Shown in pieces: positions 1 through 8,901 of a DNA stretch of 35,704 nucleotides (within the stretch, counting starts at the first letter, position 1; each line of letters starts with the position of its first letter). The notes under the pieces are model-generated. The model made no database searches, was not told where the DNA came from, and saw only the letters and a list, made by a program, of their open reading frames with translations. The translations under genes were made by a program, and so were the position numbers. The stretch comes from Acidobacteriota bacterium (GTDB taxonomy: Bacteria; Acidobacteriota; Thermoanaerobaculia; Multivoradales; Multivoraceae): assembly GCA_026708285.1 (NCBI GenBank), contig JAPOVF010000146.1, positions 1 to 35,704 on the forward strand. Reading direction: 5' to 3'.

Positions 1-2
1 AC

Positions 3-572
3 GGCACCAGGCCGCCGGAACTGATCGGCGAGTTCGGCCGCTACACGGTCTCGGAGCACGCGGCTCACCTGTTCCAGGTCATCACGGTCAAGGAGAACGG
101 TTCCGCCCTTCCCTGGTACCTCGTCAACGGCTCGATCATGACGTCCTTTCCGGACGCCTGGGCACTCGGCGAACACTTCATCTGCCTGCCGCTCAATCAC
201 CTCGACCGCCCCTTCCGGCGCGTGCGCCTTGGAGGCATCACCTGCGACCGGGACGACGTGTACCCTCCCCGCGGCAGCGCCGTGCCCCTCTTCCTCCCGG
301 ACCTGGACACAGCCGAACTGCGCGTCAACCCCCTTCACGTCGGCTTCTTCTCGGTTGGCGCCTACCAGGAGATGCTCGGCGGCGTGCGCGGCAGCAAGCA
401 CTGCGTCCTTCCGGAGGCCACCGAGATCCTGATCGACCGCAACGGAGACGGAGACTTCGTCTGCGATATCCTGCCGGGCCATACGACAGGGGACGTGCTG
501 CACAACCTGGGTTACGGACGGACCGCTCCCGCCGGACCGCCACGAAGCGCGGCCCCGGTTCGGGTCGGCTGA
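3..572 (+). CDS. speA: Biosynthetic arginine decarboxylase, C-terminal part (gene runs in from the left edge)
   Basis: The frame is open from the window edge to TGA, leaving 189 residues of C-terminus with no start in view. The family is PLP-dependent (fold type III, SpeA) and decarboxylates arginine to agmatine in the cytosol, the first step of a polyamine route. Recognisable blocks are SFPDAWALGE, LPLNHLD, the ITCDRDD segment that matches the active-site CDSDG region of the family, and VGFFSVGAYQEMLGG, which matches the highly conserved GAYQE block of SpeA. The last third (LIDRNGDGDF, then VCDILPG) also follows the family's C-terminus. The PLP-binding lysine lies upstream, outside the window. 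The stop overlaps the GAGG ribosome site of the next gene, so the two may be co-transcribed although their functions look unrelated. The family call is fairly sure; substrate specificity cannot be confirmed from this fragment. Confidence 0.8.
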   Translation, partial: GTRPPELIGEFGRYTVSEHAAHLFQVITVKENGSALPWYLVNGSIMTSFPDAWALGEHFICLPLNHLDRPFRRVRLGGITCDRDDVYPPRGSAVPLFLPDLDTAELRVNPLHVGFFSVGAYQEMLGGVRGSKHCVLPEATEILIDRNGDGDFVCDILPGHTTGDVLHNLGYGRTAPAGPPRSAAPVRVG

Positions 573-580
573 GGCTCCTG

Positions 581-2416
581 TTGTCAGGAACCTGCTCATC
601 GCCTGCTCGCGTCGGAAACCACGTTCCGATGACGGTCGGTCTCGCGATCACTGGAATCGCCGCCCTGTCCCAAGCACATCTAGCGGCGGAGGAACCGCAG
701 CCCGTATTCGTCGACCGCGCAGCGGAACTCGGCGTCGACTTCGCCCACTACAACGGCATGATCGGGCATCTGTACACTGCTGAACACATGAGCGGCGCCG
801 TCGCCCTCTTCGACTACGACAACGACGGCGACCTCGATCTCTACCTCGGCCAGGGTCACCTGCTGCCTCCTCCGGGCGAGTCCGGGTCTTCGTCAGCTGA
901 CGAAGACACCGGGGAGCCGCCCAGAATGGATCGTCTGTTCCGCAACGATCTTGAACGCGGCGCGCTGCACTTCACCGACGTGACCGAGGAAAGCGGTCTC
1001 GCCGCATACGGCTACGCCATGGGGGCCACCGTCGGGGACATCGACAACGACGGCGATCCCGATCTCTACATCCTCAACTTTGGACCGAACGAACTCTGGC
1101 GCAACGACTCGCAGCCGGGCGCGCCCCGCTTTACGAACATCACGGAGGGAAGCCACACTGCCGATCCCCGCTGGAGTGCGGCCGCGAGCTTCTTCGATCT
1201 CGACCGGGACGGACTGCTCGATCTCTTCGTCGGCAACTACGTCGAGTTCCGGATCGCGACTCACAAGCCGTGTTCCTCCGCCCAGGGAATCGTCGAGTAC
1301 TGCGGACCCAAGGCCTTTCGCGGCGAGGCGAACCGCGTACTCCGCAACCGGGGCGGCGGCAAGTTCGAGGACTGGACCTCCCGACTCGGTATCGCCGACC
1401 TGGTGGCCGGAACCCTGGGCACGGTGGCCACGGACTTCAACGGCGACGGCTGGACCGACATCTACGTCGCGAACGACCAAAAGCCCAACTCACTCCTCCT
1501 GAACGACGGCGGCGCCGCCCTCGTCAACGATGCGGTGATGGCGGGAGCGGCGGTCAACGCTGCCGGCCAGCCAGAGGCCAGCATGGGAGTCGTAGCCCAG
1601 GACTTCAACGACGACGGTCTTGTCGACCTGTTCATGACCCACGTCTACCGCGAAACGAACACGCTGTACCTCAACCTGGGCGACGGCATGTGGGAAGACG
1701 CGACCCGCGGCAGCGGCCTCGGGCCGCCCAGCTTCCCTTACACCGGTTTTGGTGTCGCCGCCATGGACTACGACCTGGACGGCGTGCTGGATCTCTACGT
1801 CGCCAACGGCGCCGTTACGCGGATCGAAGAGCAGATGCGGGCCGGCGATCCGTATCCCTTGCGACAGCCGAATCAGCTTTTTCGAGGACTGGGCGGGGGT
1901 CGTTTCGAGGACGTCGCCGACTTCGAGCACCCCGGAAGCGCGGAGGTCGGCCGCGGCGTGGCCAGAGGCGATCTGGACAACGACGGCGACCCCGATCTGG
2001 TCGTGGCGAACAACATGGGCCCAACCTGGCTTCTGATGAACGAGACGGAACCCTCCTCCAGCGAATGGGTCGGCATCGACCTGCGTCTGCCGCGACGCGA
2101 CGTGGAAGGAGATGGCAGTCAGAACAACACGGAGAATCGCTTCGGACGGCGGCCGCTCGGTGCCTGGGTAGGTCTCCAGAGCGGCGACCAGGCGACCAAC
2201 CGAACCTGGCGGCGGTTCCACACCGACGGCTCCTACGCCGTCGGCAACGATCCGAGGATTCTGTTCGCTGCTGTTCGCGCCGCGCCGATGTCCGTCGTCG
2301 TTTCGTGGCCCGACGGGGTGCGGGAGTCCTTCCTTCTCGACCGGCCTGGCCGCTACGAGACACTGATCCGAGGCGGCGGAGAGTCCATGGGATCCGGCCT
2401 GACATCCGGACCGTGA
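581..2416 (+). CDS. Exported CRTAC1-like protein with FG-GAP/VCBS repeats and ASPIC/UnbV C-terminus
   Basis: The 611-residue protein carries at least seven calcium-type DxDxDG motifs spread over residues 80-480, such as FDYDNDGDLDLYLG, GDIDNDGDPDLYIL, TDFNGDGWTDIYVAN and GDLDNDGDPDLVVAN. This is the signature of a seven-bladed integrin-alpha-like beta-propeller. The final ~100 residues form an ASPIC/UnbV domain (SEWVGIDLRLPR, later VVVSWPDGVRESF). The family is extracytoplasmic and its biochemical role is mostly unknown. The TTG start was chosen because GAGG, overlapping the preceding stop, sits six bases upstream. An ATG at 629 is the alternative and begins a weak signal peptide (MTVGLAITGIAALSQA). 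The end overlaps the next gene by GTGA, which implies translational coupling with the TPR protein. A second paralogue lies at 31021-32760. Confidence 0.88.
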   Translation: MSGTCSSPARVGNHVPMTVGLAITGIAALSQAHLAAEEPQPVFVDRAAELGVDFAHYNGMIGHLYTAEHMSGAVALFDYDNDGDLDLYLGQGHLLPPPGESGSSSADEDTGEPPRMDRLFRNDLERGALHFTDVTEESGLAAYGYAMGATVGDIDNDGDPDLYILNFGPNELWRNDSQPGAPRFTNITEGSHTADPRWSAAASFFDLDRDGLLDLFVGNYVEFRIATHKPCSSAQGIVEYCGPKAFRGEANRVLRNRGGGKFEDWTSRLGIADLVAGTLGTVATDFNGDGWTDIYVANDQKPNSLLLNDGGAALVNDAVMAGAAVNAAGQPEASMGVVAQDFNDDGLVDLFMTHVYRETNTLYLNLGDGMWEDATRGSGLGPPSFPYTGFGVAAMDYDLDGVLDLYVANGAVTRIEEQMRAGDPYPLRQPNQLFRGLGGGRFEDVADFEHPGSAEVGRGVARGDLDNDGDPDLVVANNMGPTWLLMNETEPSSSEWVGIDLRLPRRDVEGDGSQNNTENRFGRRPLGAWVGLQSGDQATNRTWRRFHTDGSYAVGNDPRILFAAVRAAPMSVVVSWPDGVRESFLLDRPGRYETLIRGGGESMGSGLTSGP

Positions 2417-4398
2417 GAACGGGGATGGCGCGCTCCACTGTCCCGCGCGCGGCCCTCGTGGAGGCAGCCGTCGCCGCTTTGTTGCCGCTTTCCAGCCATC
2501 CCGCGGTCGCACAGGACCTGGAACAGGTCTTACGACCCCGGACCGACCAGTACGAACAGGTCGTGCGGGATCAGATGGCGTCCGCACACGACGAGCTGGA
2601 CCGACTTCAGAACGATCCGGCGGCGACCCCCTCCGACCTGGCCGCCGCGTTCGGCCTGCTCGGGCAACTCTATCTCCTCTACGACTACCACGAACCGGCG
2701 AGGGCGGCCCTGCGGAACGCCGAGGCGCTCGATGGTCAGGACCTGCGCTGGCCCTACTACCTCGCCGACCTCACCGCCCGGGAAGGAGATCCCGAGACGG
2801 CCGCAGCCGCTCTGGACCGCGTGCTGTCGATCGACCCCGGCAACGTCGCCGCCCTCATCCGCCGTGGCAACGCCCTTCTCGAGTTGGGCCGCCTGGATGA
2901 CGCGGAGAGAGACTACTCCCGAGCCGTGGACCGCGACCCACGTCAGTCGGCGGCGCGCCTCGGGCTCGGTCGAGTCAGATACGAGCGAGGCGACTTCGAG
3001 CAGGCAATCGAGCACTTCCAGGCCGCAATCCAGGACCAGCCGGAAGGGTCCGCGATCCACCACCACATCGGCCTCGCGCTGCGGCGGCTCGGCCGGCGCG
3101 AGGAGGCGGCGGCTCACTTCGAGCAGAACGAGCATCGGCTCGTCGTCTTCGCCGATCCTCTGAAGGACCGTGTAGACCAGCTCAACGTCAGTGCCGAAGC
3201 CCACTACTTTCGCGGCACCTCCGCGCTTCGCCGAGGCGACGCGCGGGGCGCGCTGGATGCCTTCCTGCTCGCCCTGGAAGCAAAGCCGGACAGCGCCCGC
3301 AACGTGTTCAGTGTTGGCCTGGCTCAGATCGAACTCGGCAACAAGCAGGCGGCGGAGGCGCGCATGCGGCAGGCGATCGCCCTCGACGCGAACTACCGAG
3401 AGCCCCACTTCAATCTGGCCCTGATCCTGGCGGAACGAGGCGACTACGAAGCGGCGGAACGTCACTTCGGGCGGGCCGCGGAGATCGACTCCGCCGACTT
3501 TGAGGCCTCGGCCCGGCGCGCCGACGCATTGACGCGACTCGGCCGGATCGAAGAAGCGATCGAAGTCCTGAACCAGGTGCTCGAGTCGGAACCGGCGATG
3601 CCGGTCGCTCTGCTCACGCTGGGCGCGGCGCACCAGGCTGCCGGTAGACCGGAGCAGGCCTGGGGGAGACTGCGGGAAGTACTGGCGGCCGCTCCCGGCG
3701 CACCCCGCGAGCGAGCGGAGGCCCACTACCGCCTCGCTGTCATCACCAGCGAGAATCCGGAACTCGCCGCCGGCAACGCCCCGGCAAGCGAAGACACGAG
3801 CGCCGGCGAGGATGACAACGTCCGCGCGCACCTGCGAAGCGCCCTGGAACTCGACCCGGGCCTGATCGAGGCACATGCGCTGCTGGGACGTCTGCTCGCG
3901 CAGCAAGGCCAGTATCCGGAGGCGGCCAGTCACTTCGCACGGGCCATCTCCCGAAATCCGGCCAACGCCGGCTGGCACCGCGACCGGGCCATGGCCCTGA
4001 TCCTCGGCCGCCGCTACGCCGCGGCGCGCGGAGCGCTGACCAGCGGACTCGGGGCCCTGGAGCGCGCGAACCCCGAAGCCTCGGAGGCGGCGGTTGATCA
4101 TCTGCGCATCCTCCTGTCACGACTGCTGTCCACCTGCCCCGACCCGCAGATTCGCGACGGGCGGCAGGCGCTGGGAATCGCCCAGCGACTCATGGCCGAC
4201 CGTCCCTCTCTCGAACACGCGGAAACCATGGCAATGGCACTCGCGGAGACGGGCAACCTCGAACAGGCCGCCGACATTCAGCAGCAGGTGCTGGCCGAGG
4301 TGGAACGCCGCGGCGGAACACCCTCGGCAGGTCAGCGGCAGAGGCTGCGGAACTACGTCGACGGCAGGCCGGCCCGGGAACCCTGGTTCGACCCCTGA
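2413..4398 (+). CDS. Exported TPR-repeat protein
   Basis: The protein has 661 residues from the GTG that overlaps the preceding TGA (GTGA). An ATG at 2425 after a GAGAACGGGG stretch is the alternative and starts the same signal peptide (MARSTVPRAALVEAAVAALL, ending near AVAQ). The mature part is almost entirely tetratricopeptide repeats from about residue 70 to 620, with classic A-x-x-x-A-L-x-L-D-P spacing, as in AIEHFQAAIQDQPEGSAIHH and AAERHFGRAAEIDSADFEAS. No catalytic domain is visible. TPR arrays bind partners, so it is likely a periplasmic or surface scaffold. It sits between a CRTAC1-like gene and another TPR gene and is probably translated with the former. The true protein does not include the arginine-rich out-of-frame reading of the CRTAC1 gene that lies open upstream. 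Confidence 0.85.
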   Translation: MRTGMARSTVPRAALVEAAVAALLPLSSHPAVAQDLEQVLRPRTDQYEQVVRDQMASAHDELDRLQNDPAATPSDLAAAFGLLGQLYLLYDYHEPARAALRNAEALDGQDLRWPYYLADLTAREGDPETAAAALDRVLSIDPGNVAALIRRGNALLELGRLDDAERDYSRAVDRDPRQSAARLGLGRVRYERGDFEQAIEHFQAAIQDQPEGSAIHHHIGLALRRLGRREEAAAHFEQNEHRLVVFADPLKDRVDQLNVSAEAHYFRGTSALRRGDARGALDAFLLALEAKPDSARNVFSVGLAQIELGNKQAAEARMRQAIALDANYREPHFNLALILAERGDYEAAERHFGRAAEIDSADFEASARRADALTRLGRIEEAIEVLNQVLESEPAMPVALLTLGAAHQAAGRPEQAWGRLREVLAAAPGAPRERAEAHYRLAVITSENPELAAGNAPASEDTSAGEDDNVRAHLRSALELDPGLIEAHALLGRLLAQQGQYPEAASHFARAISRNPANAGWHRDRAMALILGRRYAAARGALTSGLGALERANPEASEAAVDHLRILLSRLLSTCPDPQIRDGRQALGIAQRLMADRPSLEHAETMAMALAETGNLEQAADIQQQVLAEVERRGGTPSAGQRQRLRNYVDGRPAREPWFDP

Positions 4399-4429
4399 GC
4401 ACGGTGTCGCTCGCGCCGGTAGGCCGGGC

Positions 4430-4435
4430 TAACAT
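4430..4435 (+). promoter_or_regulatory. Candidate -10 box (TAACAT) for the second TPR gene
   Basis: TAACAT ends ten bases before the ATG at 4446, and no Shine-Dalgarno lies between. The short inverted repeat GGCTA...TAGCC (4428-4442) surrounds it. Read with the other such boxes in the window it suggests a near-leaderless transcript. No clear -35 is seen. Confidence 0.35.
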
Positions 4436-4445
4436 CCTAGCCGCG

Positions 4446-6635
4446 ATGGACCACCGTACGGCAACCGGCGCGCGGAGTCTGGCGCTCATCCTTGCCGTTC
4501 TACTGGCTCTGTTGTCGGCGCCGGAAACCGCCAGAACCCAGGATCTCCCCGCACCACTGGAGGCTGCGATGGGCCGGGCCCAGGGCGGCGACCTCCCCGG
4601 CGCCATCGAGATCCTGGAGGCCTTCTGCGCCGGAGGCGACGCACCCGACGTCGCCTTCGGCGCGCTCGGCGCCCTTCATCTCGAGGCTGGAAACCCCGAG
4701 AAGGCACTGGAGGTGCTCCTTCCCCTCTCCCAGCGGTCGCAACCCGACCCGGCCGTCTTCTTCAACACCGGGAGAGCGGCCGAGGCGCTCGCACGTTTCA
4801 CGGAGGCGGTCGCCTTCTATCGGCGCTCCGTCGCGCTGGACGGCTTCTCGCCGGCTGTCCGCGCACTCGGAATGCTGCTCGGCCGCCTCGGGCGTTCCGA
4901 GGAATCGTACGAACTCCTCAAGACCTGGCTCGAAGCGAACACCAACGATCACCCGGCCAGGATCGCGGCGGCAGCGGGAGCCGTGGACCTCGGGCTGGCG
5001 GATGACGCCGAGTCGCTGATCGAAGGCCTGCCGCCCGGCGCTCCCGCGATCAGGCTGCTACGCGGGAGGATCCTGCTGCGACGCGACGACCCATGGGGCG
5101 CTCTCGGTCAACTCCAACCTCTGGCGGAGCAACCTCCCCCGGCTCTCGAACTCGATGTCCGGCGGAGCCTGGCCGACACCTGGCTCCAGGTCGGCGACCC
5201 CGAGGCGGCGATCGAGCAGATGAAGTTGATTCCGCCGGGCGACCCGACCGACACCGTCCAACTGGCGAATGCCTACTCGCAGGCCGGGCGGCTCCAGGAT
5301 GCGATCGACACCCTCGCGCCGCTGGCCGAACCCCTGGTCGGCAGCGAACCACCAGAGGATCCCGGAGCGCTGGCGCTGAACGTGCTGATCGACTACGGCC
5401 GCTACCTGCTGTCGGCCGGCGACGCTCAGAAGGCGCTGTCGTTCCTGCAACTTGCCGCCGAGATCGGGCCGGACTTCGCCGGGGCATTCGAAGCGCTGGC
5501 TGACGGGCTCGAGGCGAGCAGCCGGTCCGACGAAGCAGCGGCCGCCCGGGCGCGCTACGAGACGCTGACAGAGGCGCCGTCACCGGGGCGCACCCAGTTC
5601 GACGTCGCGGCCGATGCGGACGATCCGGTCGGTCAGGGGATCCGCGAAGCACTGGAGCTGGCGTTCTCGGGCGACGCCGACGGTGCTCTCGAGCGGCTTG
5701 ACCGGCAACTCGCCCAAGCGCCCGGCGACCCCCGTGCAGCGTATGTCAGATCGTCGATCCTGCTTCAGAGCGGTCGCGCGGAGGAAGCTCTCACAGCCGC
5801 CGACCGAGCACTCGAGATCGCCCCAGGGCGCGCCGACGGCATGTACCAGCGAGGTGTTGTCCTGATGGCGCTGCAGCGGCTCCAGGAGGCCGAGGACATG
5901 TTCCGCAGGGCGCTCGATGTCGCACCGGAGCATCCCGCCGTGCTCTCCGACTACGCCGCGCTACTGATGAGTACCGCGCGAAGCGACGAAGCTGCCAACC
6001 TGCTCACCCGGCTCGTCGAACAGAGGCCGGACGACTCTCGGGTTCTCGCCATGCTGGGCCGTTCCCTCCTTGATGCCCGGAGGTTCCGGGAGGCCGAACA
6101 ACCTCTGCGCCGGGCCGCGATCCTCGACCCCCGGAACGCCGCGATCCTCCTCGACCTCGCTTCGGCTCTCTGGGAGGAGAACCGGCCGGACGAGGCGGAG
6201 CAGTACGCTCGGGAAGTCACGGCGCTGATGCCCGACGCTCCGGCCGGTCACCGACTACTGGGAGCTCTTCTCCTCTGGCGCGGCGACTACCTGGAGGCCG
6301 CGGCCTCCCTGGAGGAAGCCAGCACGAGCGGCGGCGAAGATGCCGGTTTGTTGCTGGAACTGGCCCGCGCCTGGGAGGGCGCCGCAAGGGAGAGCGACGA
6401 CTCCAGCGACGAAGAGTCTCGCCTGAAGCGAGCCGAGACCGCGTATCGCCGGGCTACGGCAGGGGCACCCGAGCACGCAGAAGCCGCATACGGCCTCGCC
6501 CAGGTGCTACGCAAACTCGGTCGCGACGAAGAAGCTTCTGTCCAGATGGAGCGCTACCTCGATCTCTACCAGCAGGACCAGCAGAACACCCGCGAGCGGG
6601 GACTGGAGTCGGCGGAACCCGACGGCCGCCCGTAG
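4446..6635 (+). CDS. Exported TPR-repeat protein (large array)
   Basis: The protein is 729 residues from ATG 4446, chosen because it begins a textbook signal peptide (MDHRTATGARSLALILAVLL, cleavage near ARTQ). A GTG at 4404 in the same frame would add fourteen residues ahead of it. From about residue 35 to 715 it is a long TPR solenoid, with units such as ALEIAPGRADGMYQRGVVLM, AEDMFRRALDVAPEHPAVLS and AEQPLRRAAILDPRNAAILL. There is no enzymatic motif. The C-terminal 20 residues are polar (QQDQQNTRERG). It follows the preceding TPR gene by 47 bases and may have its own promoter. It converges on the sulfatase-fold gene with only about 20 bases between stops and no obvious terminator. Likely a periplasmic or surface-exposed scaffold; partners are unknown. 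Confidence 0.85.
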   Translation: MDHRTATGARSLALILAVLLALLSAPETARTQDLPAPLEAAMGRAQGGDLPGAIEILEAFCAGGDAPDVAFGALGALHLEAGNPEKALEVLLPLSQRSQPDPAVFFNTGRAAEALARFTEAVAFYRRSVALDGFSPAVRALGMLLGRLGRSEESYELLKTWLEANTNDHPARIAAAAGAVDLGLADDAESLIEGLPPGAPAIRLLRGRILLRRDDPWGALGQLQPLAEQPPPALELDVRRSLADTWLQVGDPEAAIEQMKLIPPGDPTDTVQLANAYSQAGRLQDAIDTLAPLAEPLVGSEPPEDPGALALNVLIDYGRYLLSAGDAQKALSFLQLAAEIGPDFAGAFEALADGLEASSRSDEAAAARARYETLTEAPSPGRTQFDVAADADDPVGQGIREALELAFSGDADGALERLDRQLAQAPGDPRAAYVRSSILLQSGRAEEALTAADRALEIAPGRADGMYQRGVVLMALQRLQEAEDMFRRALDVAPEHPAVLSDYAALLMSTARSDEAANLLTRLVEQRPDDSRVLAMLGRSLLDARRFREAEQPLRRAAILDPRNAAILLDLASALWEENRPDEAEQYAREVTALMPDAPAGHRLLGALLLWRGDYLEAAASLEEASTSGGEDAGLLLELARAWEGAARESDDSSDEESRLKRAETAYRRATAGAPEHAEAAYGLAQVLRKLGRDEEASVQMERYLDLYQQDQQNTRERGLESAEPDGRP

Positions 6636-6655
6636 GCCGGCTCCCGGGGACCCGA

Positions 6656-8869
6656 CTACAGTCCACTCAGCAGGGACCTCGCGGTCGCCACATCCGCCGC
6701 GTACCGGCCGCGACGGTTCGGAGAGGACGCCTCCCGGACGAAGCGTTCCAGCGCCTCGCGGGCAAGTTCCGAACGGCCCGAGCGAGCGGCGACGCTGCCC
6801 AGGTTGTAGAGCAGGTCGAGATCTCGCGGATCGAGTTCCACCGCACGGCTCCATGCGTCGATCGCCTCGCCCACGCGGCGCTGGTTGAACAGGGAGATGC
6901 CCAGGTAGTTCCACGACAGCGGTAGCTCCGGGTTCAGCGCCAGCGCGAGGCGTGACTCTTCCTCGCACTGGCGCCAGTCACCGGCGTGACAGGCAGCCAG
7001 AGCCAGGTTCTGGCGCGCCAGGGGATTGCGCTCATCGACCTCGACAGACCGTAAGAGGACCTCCCGCGCACGGGCCGGCGCACCCGCCTCGGCCAACACG
7101 AGTCCCAGCACGTTCAGGGTGTCCGGATCCCGCGAGTCCGCGTGCCGCTCCATCAGCCGCACACCTTCGGCTGCACGACCGACCTCGGCCAGGGTCAACG
7201 CCAACTGCCTCTGCAGGGACACCGGAGCGACGAGCTCCCGTTCGGCCCGAATCATCACGGCCAGGGCCTCATCCACCTTGCCCCGTTCGAGCAGGACCTG
7301 GGCCAGGTTCGAGTGGCCGATGGCCATCTGCGGGCGGCGCGACACAACATCCCGGGCTAGCTGCTCGGCGGTTTCCAGGCGGCCATCCTGGTACGACTCC
7401 GAGAACTCCTGGATCAACGAATCGAGCTCCACCAGCACCTTCGGATCGTCGTCCTGGTCGTAATCGCCCCGTGTCGGGCCGCCGCCCGCCGTACTCAGAT
7501 AACCCAAGCTCTGCAGCGCCCGCCGCTCTTCTTCTGTCACGGAGCCAGCGGACGGCGGCCACTCGGACTCGCCCGGCAGCAGCGACGCGAGCTCGGCCGC
7601 GATACCGTCCTCTGCATGGAGATTCCGAGCCTCGGCCGGATCTGCCAGCAGGTCGTATCGCTCCGGAATCGGCAACGCGATGTACTTCAGGAGCCGCGCG
7701 CCGCTCCCGGCCGTCCCGGCTTCCACCCGATCCGGCGGTTGGCCGGCATCCGTCCCCTCCAGCGGATAGGTGGCGATCACACCCCGAAGGGGTGCCCAGC
7801 CGCGCTGCAGGTTGGTGTGCAGCGCCTCGAAATAGACGGACTCCGGGCTCGGGCGCGTGCCCACAACGCTCGTCGACGTCCGCCACAGGCTACGACCTGC
7901 CAGATCCGGCATGGCGTCCGTTCCGATACCCGCCGCCTCGAGCATTGTAGGTAGCACGTCGATGTGGCGAACGGGTGCGCCGACCCGGGCTGGGGTCAGG
8001 CGCTCGGCCCAGAGCACCAGGGGCACTGCGAGCGTCTCCTCATACGCGAACAGGCCATGAGTCTTCTCCCCGTGTTCGCCCAGTGCCTCGCCATGATCCG
8101 ACGTCACGACGATCAGGGCTTCCGATGCGGCGCCCTCCGGGGCGATCACCTCCAGCAGCCGACCGACATACAGGTCGACAGCCGCGACCTCGCCCAGGTA
8201 AGGGTTCTCGACGAAGCGATCCGCCAGAGGCTGAGGCGGCTCGTAAGGTGCGTGGGGCTCGTAGAGATGAACCCACAGGAAGCGGCGTTCCCCTTCGTGC
8301 CGCCGCCACCACTCGGAGGCCGCGCCAACCACTTCGGCTCCGCTTCGCTCGGCAACGGCGAAGCCAACGGTCGAGCCCTCGGGATAGGAGTCGTCGTAGA
8401 CCTCGAAGCCCCGATCGAGCCCGTAGCGAGCGTCCAGCGGAAACGCCGCCACGAAGGCCGCGGTCCGAAATCCGGCGGCGGCGAACGTCTCGGCAGCCGT
8501 GGGAACACCTGCCGGGAGCAGGAAACCCGCGTTGTCCCGCACGCCGTGCTGGTACGGCAGTTGGCCGGTCAACAGGTTCGCGTGCGACGGGAGAGTCATC
8601 ACGCTGTGCCCGTAGGCGCGGTCGAAGACCCAACCGGACGCGGCAAGCTCGTCGAGCCGCGGCGTGTCCGCTTGCGCGTTGCCGGTAAAGCCCAGCGCGT
8701 CCGCGCGCAGCGTGTCGATGGTGACGAGCACCACGTCCCGGGCGAAGCCCGGCACCGGCGCCTCCGGCCAGGCAACGTACTGAGGCTCCGCGGCCGTAGT
8801 TGCTTTGTCAGGCCTCGGCTGGCACGCCGGCAGACCGACCGCGGCCAGGAGCAGAGCGCCCGCCGCCAA
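6656..8869 (-). CDS. Sulfatase-fold (alkaline phosphatase superfamily) lipoprotein with C-terminal TPRs
   Basis: The 737-residue frame (TTG start) opens with a lipoprotein signal, lipobox GLPAC with Cys16. The sulfatase/alkaline-phosphatase fold spans about 44-430: VLVTIDTLRAD (Asp52), MTLPSHANLLTG and VTSDHGEALGEHG (Asp258, His259). The position that is Cys/Ser in C/S-x-P-x-R sulfatases is Thr92, and the Arg is His96, so formylglycine cannot form. A Thr nucleophile is known in NPP-type and phosphoethanolamine-transferase relatives, so phospho-ester or transfer chemistry is possible. A linker ALQSLGYLS (451-459) joins TPRs running to the end. The start is uncertain: no ATG/GTG lies nearby, the TTG lacks a basic n-region, and a CTG at 8905 overlapping the upstream TGA (CTGA) would add SRAAGERVAGA. 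It is coupled to the TPR gene upstream. Confidence 0.85.
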   Translation of the reverse strand: MAAGALLLAAVGLPACQPRPDKATTAAEPQYVAWPEAPVPGFARDVVLVTIDTLRADALGFTGNAQADTPRLDELAASGWVFDRAYGHSVMTLPSHANLLTGQLPYQHGVRDNAGFLLPAGVPTAAETFAAAGFRTAAFVAAFPLDARYGLDRGFEVYDDSYPEGSTVGFAVAERSGAEVVGAASEWWRRHEGERRFLWVHLYEPHAPYEPPQPLADRFVENPYLGEVAAVDLYVGRLLEVIAPEGAASEALIVVTSDHGEALGEHGEKTHGLFAYEETLAVPLVLWAERLTPARVGAPVRHIDVLPTMLEAAGIGTDAMPDLAGRSLWRTSTSVVGTRPSPESVYFEALHTNLQRGWAPLRGVIATYPLEGTDAGQPPDRVEAGTAGSGARLLKYIALPIPERYDLLADPAEARNLHAEDGIAAELASLLPGESEWPPSAGSVTEEERRALQSLGYLSTAGGGPTRGDYDQDDDPKVLVELDSLIQEFSESYQDGRLETAEQLARDVVSRRPQMAIGHSNLAQVLLERGKVDEALAVMIRAERELVAPVSLQRQLALTLAEVGRAAEGVRLMERHADSRDPDTLNVLGLVLAEAGAPARAREVLLRSVEVDERNPLARQNLALAACHAGDWRQCEEESRLALALNPELPLSWNYLGISLFNQRRVGEAIDAWSRAVELDPRDLDLLYNLGSVAARSGRSELAREALERFVREASSPNRRGRYAADVATARSLLSGL

Positions 8870-8901
8870 AGCGCCGGCTACGCGCTCGCCGGCGGCCCTG
8901 C

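Noticed and set aside
1270-2412. 381-codon N-terminal extension of the first TPR gene
   Set aside because: It overlaps the CRTAC1-like gene out of frame, is extremely arginine-rich and precedes a clear signal peptide at 2413/2425.
2530-4101. 523-codon open frame on the - strand opposite the first TPR gene
   Set aside because: It has no domain, and the TPR reading on the + strand is unambiguous.
6656-8869. Classical formylglycine-dependent sulfatase
   Set aside because: The C/S-x-P-x-R motif is T-x-P-x-H in both copies, so sulfatase chemistry by formylglycine is not supported although the fold is.
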